This document shows, in pieces, positions 10,284 to 19,710 of a stretch of 64,000 nt of DNA. Location: positions 4,206,501-4,270,500 of the forward strand of contig NC_011071.1 of assembly GCF_000020665.1 (NCBI RefSeq), given 5' to 3'. Numbering within the stretch: position 1 is the stretch's first letter; the number at the start of each line of letters is the position of its first letter. A program made the translations under genes and the position numbers. The notes beneath the pieces were generated by a model that made no database searches, was not told where the DNA came from, and saw only the letters and a list, made by a program, of their open reading frames with translations. The stretch comes from Stenotrophomonas maltophilia R551-3. Lineage in GTDB: Bacteria > Pseudomonadota > Gammaproteobacteria > Xanthomonadales > Xanthomonadaceae.

Positions 10284-11668
10284 GCCAGACCAAGAACTTC
10301 AACCTGCCCGACCTGGGCGAAGGCCTGCCGGACGCGACCATCGTCGAGTGGTTCGTCAAGGAAGGCGATGTGATCAAGCTGGACGAGCCACTGGTCTCGA
10401 TGGAGACCGCCAAGGCCGTCGTCGAAGTGCCGTCGCCGTTCTCCGGCACGGTGCTGAAGCTGTCCGGCGCTGCCGGCGACATCATCCCGACCGGTTCGGT
10501 GCTGGCCAGCTTCGCGCTGGACCCGAACCTGCCGCAGCGTGCCGATGGCCAGGACACCGGCCACAGCCACGGTCATGCAGCGCCGGCCGCTGCACCGACC
10601 CCGCCGCCGCTGCCGGCCGCTGCCGCACCGGTGGCCGCCGAAGCCGCCAAGCCCGCCGCCGCCGAACGTGATGACGCCGGTACCGTGGTCGGCGCGATGC
10701 AGAGCTCCAACGCCGTGCACGCCGAACAGGCGCTGGCCGTCGGTGGCGTCAAGGCCGTACCGGCCGTGCGTGCCACCGCGCGCAAGCTGGGCGTGGACCT
10801 GTCCCGCGTACGCGCCACCGGCGCCGATGGCGCGGTGACCATGGCCGACGTCAAGCAGGCGGCTGCGGATGGCAGCGCAAAGATCGGTGCCGCTCCGGCG
10901 CCGGCCGCTGCTGCCGCCTACGCCGCGCCGGCACCGGCGCAGGTGTCTGCCCCGGTGCAGAGCGAAGCGCGCACCCCGCTGTCCGCCGCCGGCAAGCCGA
11001 TGCGCACCCAGCCGCCGGGCGTGGTCGCCAAGGGCCAGCCGGAACCGCTGAAGGGCGTGCGCCGCAACATGGCGCGGGTGATGGCCGATGCGCACAGCAA
11101 GGTCGTGCCGACCACGCTGAACGACGACGCCGACATCCACGCCTGGCTGCCGGGCAACGACGTCACCGCGCGCCTGGTGCGTTCGATCGTGGTCGCCGCA
11201 CAGAAGGTGCCGGCGATGAACGCCTGGTTCGACGGTGAAGCACTGACCCGCACCCTGCACGCCCAGGTCGACATCGGCATTGCCGTGGACACCGACGACG
11301 GCCTGTTTGTGCCGGCCCTGCGCAATGCCGACATGCTCGACGCACGCGGCATCCGCGAAGGCGTCAACCGCCTGCGCGAGCAGGTGGAATCGCGTTCGAT
11401 CGCCGCCTCGGAACTGAGCGGCTACACCATCTCGCTGTCCAACTTCGGCATGTTCGCCGGCCGCTACGCGACCCCGGTCGTGGTGCCGCCATGCGTGGCC
11501 ATCGTCGGTGCCGGCCGTGCCCGCCACCAGATGACCCCGGTGATGGGCGGCGTGGAAGCGCACAAGGTAATCCCGCTGTCGGTCACCTTCGACCACCGCG
11601 CGGCCACGGGTGGTGAAGCGGCACGCTTCCTGCGCGCGATGATGGACGATTTGGCGCTGGCCAGCTGA
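10280..11668 (+). CDS. 2-oxoacid dehydrogenase E2 (dihydrolipoyl acyltransferase)
   Basis: Core subunit of the complex, transferring the acyl group from lipoyl-lysine to CoA. Domains in order are: one lipoyl domain (residues 5-78; lipoylated Lys about 45 in SMETAKAVVEV), a long Ala/Pro-rich linker, a peripheral-subunit-binding domain (AVPAVRATARKLGVDLSRV, about 155-195), a second Ala/Pro linker, and a catalytic domain from about 255 to 462. The catalytic motif reads DHRAATGG, so the usual HxxxDG is HxxxTG (His about 439, Thr about 443). No E3 (lpd) gene follows; the operon ends in a terminator. Pyruvate versus branched-chain substrate is unresolved. Confidence 0.9.
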   Translation: MSQTKNFNLPDLGEGLPDATIVEWFVKEGDVIKLDEPLVSMETAKAVVEVPSPFSGTVLKLSGAAGDIIPTGSVLASFALDPNLPQRADGQDTGHSHGHAAPAAAPTPPPLPAAAAPVAAEAAKPAAAERDDAGTVVGAMQSSNAVHAEQALAVGGVKAVPAVRATARKLGVDLSRVRATGADGAVTMADVKQAAADGSAKIGAAPAPAAAAAYAAPAPAQVSAPVQSEARTPLSAAGKPMRTQPPGVVAKGQPEPLKGVRRNMARVMADAHSKVVPTTLNDDADIHAWLPGNDVTARLVRSIVVAAQKVPAMNAWFDGEALTRTLHAQVDIGIAVDTDDGLFVPALRNADMLDARGIREGVNRLREQVESRSIAASELSGYTISLSNFGMFAGRYATPVVVPPCVAIVGAGRARHQMTPVMGGVEAHKVIPLSVTFDHRAATGGEAARFLRAMMDDLALAS

Positions 11669-11682
11669 TCGGCCACCTTATC

Positions 11683-11747
11683 GGTGGGTGCCGACCTTGG
11701 TTGGCACATGAAACTGATTGGTGGGTGCCAACCTTGGTTGGCACATG
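11683..11747. repeat. Two direct copies of a SMAG-like palindrome
   Basis: GGTGGGTGCC-[GA]ACCTTGG-TTGGCACATG occurs twice in the same orientation (11683-11710 and 11720-11747). It lies between the E2 stop and the terminator. Each copy can fold into a GTGCCAACC/GGTTGGCAC hairpin. Confidence 0.75.
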
Positions 11748-11755
11748 AAGTGGAG

Positions 11756-11784
11756 AAACGCCGGGCAATGCCCGGCGTTTTTTT
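11756..11784 (+). terminator. Rho-independent terminator of the dehydrogenase operon
   Basis: A perfect 11-bp stem (AAACGCCGGGC / GCCCGGCGTTT) with a 3-nt AAT loop is followed directly by a T run to 11784. It lies about 90 nt after the E2 stop. Confidence 0.9.
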
Positions 11785-11883
11785 GTGCCTGCTCCGTCGC
11801 ACCCCATCTACGCATGGACGTGGATCTACTGGGCTCTCCGACGGTCGGGCGAGAGCGCAAGGGGGCATTTTGAGAATAGTTGC

Positions 11884-12924
11884 ATGGATTCCCAAGAGCA
11901 GCTCGATAGCATTGAGCCTCTCTGCAGACGTCGAACTTCCGTGATTGAGACACCACCCACACTCGAAGAATTCATGAAGGCGGGCAATGATTTTTTCCGC
12001 GCCTCTCCATTCTTCCTACGGTTGACGAGGGATGAGGATCCGTCAGACACGAACTGGGTCCTTGGCATCATCTTCCTGCGCTGGCTCGCCCGAAATCACG
12101 CTTTCCTTGACGCATCGGTCGGCTCTACGGTGGCAGCCGCCCCCTCGCCGACAGACACCCTGGCATGCATCGAAGCTGCCTTCCAGGACGAAATCCCCGG
12201 TGCTGCGTTCGACCCGGAATTGCTGGAGTTCACCGTTCGCTACTTCTGCATGGCCGCACCCTACTTGTCGGACTTCTTCTCGTTGTTCCCTCAAGACGCC
12301 ATGCCTTCGCCGAACGCCATGTGGGACAAACAGGAGCAGGTTTACGCAATTATCGACTCCCGCCTGCAGTCATGGCGCAACGGCGAGCCAATCGTCCGCG
12401 CGGTCATTCCCAATGCCGATCAACAAAGACATGCCAAACCGTCTACACCGCTGGACGCTGACGTCTGGATCACGACGCTGGCAACGCTATCGGATGCTGC
12501 GGTCACCCACGAAGGATGCTGTGCATACGCCGACCACTTCTACACGCCTCTGACGAAACCAGCGTCAGTAGAAGTCGTTTTGGCGGTCATGAAGGAATTT
12601 CTTCGGAACCCGCCACATGACGCGTCGATCATGTGTGCAGCAGAGAACTTCCTGTCGGATATTCCGCTCTCCCGCTACATCAAAGCGTATTCCATCCTCG
12701 CACCCGACCTATTGGACGTCTCTTCAGATGCTGCGCTCAATCTCTTCAACTATCCGGGCAGTGAATTAACGCCACGCCAGGTCCGACAGTTCATCAAAGA
12801 GCTCAGGCGATGCAATCCAGGCCGCGACGTGGTCGCAGAGCTGGCCCAGCTGGCCGTTGAATGGGATTCGGAAGACGACGAGATATTCTCAATCGTCGTC
12901 GACGCAGCGCAGAAGCAAGGGTAG
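11884..12924 (+). CDS. Orphan protein of unknown function
   Basis: A 346-residue soluble protein starting MDSQEQLDSIEPLCRRR; an in-frame GTG at 11941 is an alternative start. No signal peptide, membrane span or motif is recognised. It looks helical, with acidic segments (AVEWDSEDDEIFSIV at the end) and Phe/Tyr-rich stretches (FTVRYFCMAAPYLSDFFSLF). Base use is less GC-biased than in the flanking genes. It stands alone between the operon terminator and a convergent VOC gene. It could be an immunity-like or accessory protein, but nothing in the sequence proves this. Confidence 0.65.
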   Translation: MDSQEQLDSIEPLCRRRTSVIETPPTLEEFMKAGNDFFRASPFFLRLTRDEDPSDTNWVLGIIFLRWLARNHAFLDASVGSTVAAAPSPTDTLACIEAAFQDEIPGAAFDPELLEFTVRYFCMAAPYLSDFFSLFPQDAMPSPNAMWDKQEQVYAIIDSRLQSWRNGEPIVRAVIPNADQQRHAKPSTPLDADVWITTLATLSDAAVTHEGCCAYADHFYTPLTKPASVEVVLAVMKEFLRNPPHDASIMCAAENFLSDIPLSRYIKAYSILAPDLLDVSSDAALNLFNYPGSELTPRQVRQFIKELRRCNPGRDVVAELAQLAVEWDSEDDEIFSIVVDAAQKQG

Positions 12925-12960
12925 GTCCAGGAGCCAGCAAGTGCCGGCCCCCTCCCTTGA

Positions 12961-13347
12961 TCAGTTCCGCGCGACCATGCCCTCGGCACGGCTGTACACA
13001 CGCAGACGGTGGCCATCCGGGTCTGCCCCGACAAAAGTGTGGCCGAATTCCAAGGTCACCGGTGCCTGCAGAATCCGCACGCCGAGCGCTTGCCACGCAT
13101 CGTGCATCTGCTGCACGGCCTCCGGGTCGGCGACCAGCATCGCCAGTTCGGCGGCACCGGCCTGCGCGGACACCGGCGGCTGCACGTCATCGCGTTGCCA
13201 CAGGCCCAGTGCGGCGCCATCGCCGAGCAGAAACAGGGCGAAACCGGGCGACTGCTCGACCGGTGGCTTGCCGAGAATACCGCGGTAGAACGTGGCGCTG
13301 GCGGCGACGTCGCGCACGTACTGCAGCAGGGTGCTGGGCGTGAACAT
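12961..13347 (-). CDS. VOC (glyoxalase/bleomycin-resistance-like) family protein
   Basis: A 128-residue single-module vicinal-oxygen-chelate protein. It has the beta-alpha-beta-beta-beta pattern starting TLLQYVRDVAASATFYRGIL and ending FVGADPDGHRLRVYSRAE, typical of small dimeric glyoxalase-like or drug-binding proteins. The Gly-His near the end (DGHRLRVY) aligns with the usual metal/ligand position. The substrate is unknown. It converges with the orphan gene to its left. Confidence 0.85.
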   Translation of the reverse strand: MFTPSTLLQYVRDVAASATFYRGILGKPPVEQSPGFALFLLGDGAALGLWQRDDVQPPVSAQAGAAELAMLVADPEAVQQMHDAWQALGVRILQAPVTLEFGHTFVGADPDGHRLRVYSRAEGMVARN

Positions 13348-13444
13348 GGGGAAGCTCCGTTGTTGGGAGCGCTCATGGTGGAACGAGCCTGCTGACGGAT
13401 TCTGTCAGTAGTGGCGAGCGTGCTCGACTGCCGTTGCCCTCGCC

Positions 13445-13518
13445 CTGGTAGAGGTCGAGCTTGCTCGACTGCTGTTCGCGAAGATCAAGGGCAGTCGAGC
13501 AAGCTCGACATCTACCAG
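13445..13518. repeat. Inverted pair of SMAG-like palindromes
   Basis: CTGGTAGAGGTCGAGCTTGC... (13445-13472) and its near-perfect reverse complement (13491-13518) face each other across 18 nt, each arm itself palindromic. GTAG sits at the outer end of each arm, the hallmark of SMAG dimers. Confidence 0.85.
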
Positions 13519-13590
13519 GAGCAAGGAGCAAAGGCCGCCCTGCCCCAGCAGCAGGAAACGAAACGCGGAAGCAGGCGGGCAAACCCGACG

Positions 13591-14298
13591 CTACGAACGG
13601 TCCAGCCAGTCTGGGGCGATGCCCTGCGCCTTCTGCCAGCGCCGCAGCAGGGTGGCGCGCGGCACGGGGTAGTGATCTTCCAGTGCACGCACCTGGCGGA
13701 TGCGGTCCAGGCGGAAATGGCGGAAGTCCTCTCGGCTCTCGCACCACGCCGCCAGCATCGGCACTTCATCGAAGTAGCCCAGCGCGAACGGCCAGACGAT
13801 GCGCTCGGTACGTTGGCCCTGCGCATCCTGGTAGCCGAACTGCAGTCGTCGTTGTGCACTCACCGCCTCACGCACAGCCTGCAGGCGCGCAGCAGGAACC
13901 TTGGTCGCCGCACGCGAAGGGCCAACGCGCAGGCCGCTATCACGCAGCGCTTCGCGCCGCGCGGCAGGCAACACATGCGCGATGCGCGCCAGGGCATCGC
14001 GTGCGGCCTCGGCCAGCGCAGGCTCAGTGCGCGCCGCAACCCAGCGCAGGCCAAGCACCAGTGCATCGATCTCGGCGGGCGGCAGGGTCATCGGCGGCAG
14101 GGTATCGCTCGGCGCCAGCTGGTAGCCGATGCCGGCTTCCCCGCGCAGGTCAGCGCCCTGCTCGCGCAGGGTCTCGATATCGCGGTACAGCGTACGCAGG
14201 CTGATGCCCAGGGCTTCGGCCAGCACCTGCCCGGCCACCGGCCGCCGATGGCGGCGCAGCAACTGCAGCAGCTGGGTCAGGCGCAGCGCACGCGACAT
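13591..14298 (-). CDS. YafY-type HTH/WYL domain transcriptional regulator
   Basis: A 235-residue regulator. The N-terminal HTH_11/DeoR-like helix-turn-helix is seen in LLRRHRRPVAGQVLAEALGI and SLRTLYRDIETLREQGADL. The C-terminal WYL region (residues about 130-215) includes RRLQFGYQDAQGQRTERIVWP, with a modified WYL-type core (FALGYFDEVPMLAAWCESR), and the WCX extension RHFRLDRIRQV. WYL regulators respond to small ligands or nucleic acids. Its ATG overlaps the stop of the upstream oxidoreductase gene (TGATG), so the two are co-translated. Confidence 0.9.
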   Translation of the reverse strand: MSRALRLTQLLQLLRRHRRPVAGQVLAEALGISLRTLYRDIETLREQGADLRGEAGIGYQLAPSDTLPPMTLPPAEIDALVLGLRWVAARTEPALAEAARDALARIAHVLPAARREALRDSGLRVGPSRAATKVPAARLQAVREAVSAQRRLQFGYQDAQGQRTERIVWPFALGYFDEVPMLAAWCESREDFRHFRLDRIRQVRALEDHYPVPRATLLRRWQKAQGIAPDWLDRS

Positions 14299-14933
14299 CA
14301 GCCGGCCAGCGCGCTCGATGCCACCACGTGTTCACCCGGTTGCGGGGCGAGTGCGGCCTCGACCAGTGCCTTGGCAATTTCGCTGGCCGGATTGATCCGC
14401 CACGCCCGTGGCAGTACTGGCCCCAGTGCGCCGAGTACCGTCAATGCGAAACGCTCGCCGCGGCGCACCTCGTTACGCTCGCCACCAATCAACCCTGGAC
14501 GTACCAGCGTCAGCGAAGCGAAGTCGAGCGCGCGCAGGTCATGCTCCAGCTCACCCTTCACCCGGCTGTAGAAGATCGACGACTGCGGGTTGGCACCGGC
14601 TGCGGAGTTCAGCACATAGGTCTGCGCACCCTGCGCCTGCGCCAGCCGGGCGAACGCCAGCGGGTAGTCATGGTCGATGCGATGGAAGGCCTCGCGGCTG
14701 CCGGCCTGGGCAATGGTGCTGCCGAGCGCGCAGATGACCGCGTCCACGCGCGCCCACTCGGCTGCAGCGGGCAGTGCATCGAAGGCCAGCACCGGGTTCT
14801 CAAGCGTCCCGTGGGTCATGCCCAGCGGGCGGCGGGTGGGAGCGACCACGGCACTACAGCGCGGGTCGTCCAGCAGCCTGCGCAGGGTCAGCCCGCCCAC
14901 CAGCCCGGTCGCCCCCAGCAACATCACGCGCAT
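14298..14933 (-). CDS. NAD(P)-binding epimerase-like oxidoreductase
   Basis: A 211-residue Rossmann protein of the atypical short-chain/NAD(P)H-binding group. The dinucleotide motif is LLGATGLVGG at the N terminus. YVLNSAAGANPQSSIFYSRVKGELE resembles the active-site YxxxK region, and LVRPGLIGGER is typical of the HTATIP2/YwnB-like family. An ATG preceded by GGAGG was chosen over an in-frame GTG four codons upstream. It is the first gene of a two-gene unit with the WYL regulator. Confidence 0.85.
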   Translation of the reverse strand: MRVMLLGATGLVGGLTLRRLLDDPRCSAVVAPTRRPLGMTHGTLENPVLAFDALPAAAEWARVDAVICALGSTIAQAGSREAFHRIDHDYPLAFARLAQAQGAQTYVLNSAAGANPQSSIFYSRVKGELEHDLRALDFASLTLVRPGLIGGERNEVRRGERFALTVLGALGPVLPRAWRINPASEIAKALVEAALAPQPGEHVVASSALAG

Positions 14934-15039
14934 CACCACCTCCACTGCGGCATCCTGTCGCCCATCCTAGCCGTTCAAGCCGTCGGCGGCCGCGCCGATA
15001 TGCTGGAACCAGTCCCTGCCAGCCCCCAGGATTTGCTCC

Positions 15040-16578
15040 ATGACGGACCAGCCCGACCACCGCCCTGCCCCCGGTACCGCCCTTGGGCCGCCGGCACGCG
15101 TGCGCGCGGTGGTCGATGACGGGCTGGGAGACCGCGTGGTGCTGCAGGGCGGCGGTGGCGTGGCCCTGCAGCAGCTGTTCGCCGGGGCCGATGCGCCGGA
15201 ACCGCTGCTGGCCGCGTTCGCCAATGGCATGGCCACCCTGCCCGGCGAACTGGGCGATATGGGCGACCGCCTGCAGTCGGCGCAGGCCAGCGCCGATTGG
15301 CCGCGCTATGGGCGCGCGATGCGGCAGCTGATCGACAAGTACATCCGAACCATCGAACAGCATTCGCCGGATGGCCAACCCGAAAGCCTGCGCCTGTCCG
15401 AGCAGCTGCGGTTGCTGCTGGGTGGCGCGGTGGTGGCCCTGCTGCAGCACGACCCGGACCTGCGCGAGCAGGCGCAGACGCTGGCCATGCAGCTGCGCCA
15501 GTGGCAACCGGGCACGGCGCTGGAACCGATCGAACAGGGCGTGCGCGAGCTCGGCCACCAGGTCGGCGTGCGTGCCGAGAGCTGGCAGGAGCAGCAGGCG
15601 CTGCTGCTTGAGCTGTTCGCGCTGCTGCTGGAGAACGTCAGCGAACTGCTGGACGACCGCAGCTGGCTGCAGGGCCAGATCGCGGCGGTGCGCCATCTAC
15701 TGGACGGACCGCTGGAAGCCGAAGCGGTGGAGCGCACCCGCGCCGAGCTGCGCGAAGTGATCTACAAGCAGGGCCTGCTGCGCCAGGGCATCGACGATTC
15801 GAAGGCGGCGATGCGCGGGCTGATGGGTGAGTTCATCGAGCGCATGGATGGCATGGCCACCAGCACCGGTGAGTACCACGACCGCATCGGCAGCTATGCA
15901 CTGCAGCTGCGCGAGGCACGCAGCATCGCCGACCTCAACCAGCTGCTGCAGGAAGTGATGCGCGATACCGGCAAGGTGCAGCAGCAGGCCGCGCAGGCGC
16001 GCGATCATCTGGCCAGCGCGCGCCAGGAAGTGGAACGTGCCGAGCAGCGCATCGCCGAGCTTGAGCAGGAACTGCGCGCGGCCGGCGATCTGGCCCGCAT
16101 CGATCCCCTGACCCAGGCACTGAACCGCCGCGGCCTGGACGAACTGCTGCAGCGTGAGCTGGCCCGCGCCGCGCGCAACAACTCGCCTTTGGGCGTGGCG
16201 ATGATCGACCTGGATGATTTCCACCAGACCAACGATGCGCACGGCCATGCCGGTGGCGATGCACTGCTGCAGCACCTGGTGGCCGTGTGCAAGCTGCTGC
16301 TGCGCGCCACCGACGGCATCGCGCGGCTGGGTGGCGACGAGTTCGTGCTGGTACTGCCTGAAACCCAGGGTGCCGACAGCATGGCCACCGTGCAACGCCT
16401 GCAGCGCTCGCTGGCGCACCGCTTGTTGACCGTGCAGGACCAGCGCGTGCCGGTGCACTTCAGTGCCGGGCTGGCGCAATGGCAGCCTGGCGATGACACC
16501 GAAGCGCTGCTGCGGCGCGCCGATGACGCGCTGTATGCGGCCAAGCGGCAGGGCAAGAACCGGGTGCAGGCAGGGTAG
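15040..16578 (+). CDS. GGDEF diguanylate cyclase with long helical N-terminal region
   Basis: A 512-residue cytoplasmic enzyme making cyclic-di-GMP from two GTP. The GGDEF domain occupies about residues 345-510, with the intact active motif LGGDEFVLVLPE near 431 and an inhibitory-site motif RATD five residues before it (product inhibition expected). Upstream are a long helical sensor region (about 60-300) and a coiled coil rich in Gln/Glu/Ala (QVQ-like heptads, about 290-345). No membrane span or EAL domain is present. The start MTDQPDHRPAPGTALG has a short disordered lead. The input signal is unknown. Confidence 0.93.
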   Translation: MTDQPDHRPAPGTALGPPARVRAVVDDGLGDRVVLQGGGGVALQQLFAGADAPEPLLAAFANGMATLPGELGDMGDRLQSAQASADWPRYGRAMRQLIDKYIRTIEQHSPDGQPESLRLSEQLRLLLGGAVVALLQHDPDLREQAQTLAMQLRQWQPGTALEPIEQGVRELGHQVGVRAESWQEQQALLLELFALLLENVSELLDDRSWLQGQIAAVRHLLDGPLEAEAVERTRAELREVIYKQGLLRQGIDDSKAAMRGLMGEFIERMDGMATSTGEYHDRIGSYALQLREARSIADLNQLLQEVMRDTGKVQQQAAQARDHLASARQEVERAEQRIAELEQELRAAGDLARIDPLTQALNRRGLDELLQRELARAARNNSPLGVAMIDLDDFHQTNDAHGHAGGDALLQHLVAVCKLLLRATDGIARLGGDEFVLVLPETQGADSMATVQRLQRSLAHRLLTVQDQRVPVHFSAGLAQWQPGDDTEALLRRADDALYAAKRQGKNRVQAG

Positions 16579-16604
16579 TTTCCCGGTACACCGGAAACTG
16601 CTTC

Positions 16605-16668
16605 GGTAGGTGCCAACCTTGGTTGGCACACGCGGGAAACAAAGCGCCGACCAAGGTCGGCCTCTACC
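16605..16668. repeat. Inverted SMAG-like palindrome pair
   Basis: GGTAGGTGCCAACCTTGGTTGGCAC and, on the opposite orientation, GCGCCGACCAAGGTCGGCCTCTACC lie between the GGDEF gene and the convergent DUF808 gene. GTAG ends face outward. Confidence 0.8.
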
Positions 16669-16685
16669 GGACAAAGGACCGTTGC

Positions 16686-17612
<927 letters not shown>

Positions 17613-17727
17613 GGGGCGTCCAAGTGAGGGAATGAGCGGATTCTGACCGATCCGGCGTGGACTGCGGAAGATATCGGGTTCACCACGTGACGACCCCGCC
17701 CCGGCCAGACTGGGGCGTGATCCCGTT

Positions 17728-17752
17728 CCGCCGGGCATAGCCCGGCGCTACC
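17728..17752. repeat. REP-like palindrome
   Basis: CCGCCGGGC-ATA-GCCCGGCGCTACC, a single GTAG-ended hairpin between the divergent DUF808 and UbiB-like genes. Confidence 0.7.
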
Positions 17753-17777
17753 GGCCGTCGTCTGCAAGGAGTTCCGC

Positions 17778-19469
17778 TTGAGCAATCCGCCCACCACCAA
17801 TGGCAACCCTCCGCTGGTCAAGGGCATGAACCGGCGCAGCCAGATCCTGCGCCTGCTGATGCGCTATCGCCATTCGGGTGTGTTCTCGGGCATGAACCTG
17901 GACGCCGCCAGCAACCAGGCCGACGTGCCCGCCGATGGCAACCCGGAGCAGTTCGTCAGCGATCTGGAAGCCCTGGGGCCGACTTTCGTCAAGCTGGGCC
18001 AGATGCTGTCCACGCGCCCGGACATGGTGCCGGTGGAGTTCGCTACGGCGCTGGAGCGCATGCAGGAAAAGGTGGCCGAGATTCCGGTCGCTCGCATCCA
18101 TGCCATCGTCGAACAGGAGCTGGGCGCGCCGGTGAACAAGCTGTTCGCCGCGTTCGATCCCGAGCCACTGGGCTGTGCCTCGATCGCGCAGGTGCATCGC
18201 GCGGTGCTGCACGATGGCCGCCAGGTAGCGGTGAAGGTGCAGAAACCCGAGGTCGCCGCGCAGCTGCGCTCGGACCTGGAGGCACTGCGCAGCTTCGCGC
18301 TGGCCGCGGACCATCTGACCCAGGTCGGCCGTCGGGTGCGCCTGCGCGATTGGCTCAACGAGTTCGCCAAGACCCTGATGCAGGAGCTGGACTACCACGC
18401 CGAGGCCGAGAACCTGGCCCGTTTCGGCCGCCATCTCAGGCCGTTCCGCCGACTGTGGATACCGCAGCCGCTGTGGGATTACAGCAGTCAGCGCGTGCTG
18501 ACCATGGAACTGGCCACCGGCGTGCGCGTGGATGCGATTCCCGATGTGCGCCGCACCGAACAATCGATGGACCCACTGGCCGCGGCGCTGATCCGCGGCT
18601 ACCTGGACCAGATCTTCGTGCACGGCGAGATCCATGCCGACCCGCATCCCGGCAACCTGCGGGTGATGCCCGACGGACGGCTGGCGATCTTCGACCTGGG
18701 CATGGTCGCGCACATGCCGCCGCGCCTGCGCGAGCGCCTGCTGAAGATCCTGTTCGCGGCGGTCGATGGCCGCGGCGAGGAAGTGGCCGACGACCTGATC
18801 AGCATCAGCACGCGGCTGGAAGCCTTCGACGAAGAGCGCTACCTGCGCGAGACCGGTCAGCTGATCGCGCGCTACGCCGCCAGTGGCAGCTTCTCCGAAG
18901 GCCGCGTGGTGCTGGACATGGTGCGCATCGCCACCGCCTGCGGCCTGCGCACACCGCCGGAGCTGAGCCTGCTCGGCAAGGCCCTGCTCAATCTGGAAAC
19001 CGTATGCCGATTGCTGGCGCCGGACCTGGATACCCGTCGCATCGTCGAGCGCCAGCTGCAGCACGTGATGCGCGCACGCCTGAAGAAATCGCTGTCTGCC
19101 GCCAACCTCGCCAGCGAGGCGATGGAGCTGCAGCAGCTGCTGCGCGACGGACCGCGCAAGCTGTCGGACATCATGGCGCTGCTGGCCGAGAACCGCCTGC
19201 AGATGAAGGTGACCGGCCTGGAAGAATCGCGGTTGATGGAGAACCTGCAGAAGATCGCCAACCGCGTCGCCGCCGGCATCATCAGTGCGGCCTTGATCAT
19301 GGCCGCGGCGATGATGATGAAGATCGACACCGGCTGGCATCTGTTCGGCTATCCGCTCATCGCGCTGGTGCTGCTGCTGATCGGCGTGGTACTCGGGCTT
19401 GGCATCGTCACCAGTGCATTGTTGTTCGATCGTCGTGCGCGGGCACGCGAAGAACGTGGGCACCGCTAG
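17778..19469 (+). CDS. UbiB/ABC1 (ADCK-like) atypical kinase family protein
   Basis: A 563-residue member of the UbiB family, which supports ubiquinone synthesis or lipid handling at the inner membrane. Seen are the KxGQ motif (FVKLGQMLSTRPD), the A-rich loop CASIAQVHRAV, the Lys strand VAVKVQKPEV, the catalytic-loop segment HADPHPGNLRV and the metal-binding motif as FDLGMV (DLG instead of DFG). The C terminus ends in two hydrophobic helices around residues 490-545, as in UbiB. Translation most likely begins at TTG (17778) because AAGGAG lies 7 nt upstream; the first ATG is 16 codons later. Whether this is the ubiquinone gene itself or a paralogue cannot be decided here. Confidence 0.87.
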   Translation: MSNPPTTNGNPPLVKGMNRRSQILRLLMRYRHSGVFSGMNLDAASNQADVPADGNPEQFVSDLEALGPTFVKLGQMLSTRPDMVPVEFATALERMQEKVAEIPVARIHAIVEQELGAPVNKLFAAFDPEPLGCASIAQVHRAVLHDGRQVAVKVQKPEVAAQLRSDLEALRSFALAADHLTQVGRRVRLRDWLNEFAKTLMQELDYHAEAENLARFGRHLRPFRRLWIPQPLWDYSSQRVLTMELATGVRVDAIPDVRRTEQSMDPLAAALIRGYLDQIFVHGEIHADPHPGNLRVMPDGRLAIFDLGMVAHMPPRLRERLLKILFAAVDGRGEEVADDLISISTRLEAFDEERYLRETGQLIARYAASGSFSEGRVVLDMVRIATACGLRTPPELSLLGKALLNLETVCRLLAPDLDTRRIVERQLQHVMRARLKKSLSAANLASEAMELQQLLRDGPRKLSDIMALLAENRLQMKVTGLEESRLMENLQKIANRVAAGIISAALIMAAAMMMKIDTGWHLFGYPLIALVLLLIGVVLGLGIVTSALLFDRRARAREERGHR

Positions 19470-19710
19470 CGCATCAACGAAAACATCCGTATTCATGCGG
19501 TTTTTAATGCAATCCAACGAACCCTTTCACGCTCGTTTTACCTTCTGAGCGCGATTGCGCGCGCGTTCTTTCAACAAACATTTCAGTCAGGTTCGTGCAT
19601 GCACTATCGGGTCATCGGCCTGTCATGTGTATGTGCTTGCGACAGCGCCGGTCGGATGGACACGCGTCGGTACGACGTCCATCAACATCCCGTCACTGCC
19701 GAAGCTGCCT

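Noticed and set aside
13591..14298. WYL regulator as part of a defence (BrxR/CapW-like) locus
   Set aside because: WYL regulators can control anti-phage loci, but this one overlaps an NAD(P)-binding oxidoreductase and has no defence gene nearby.
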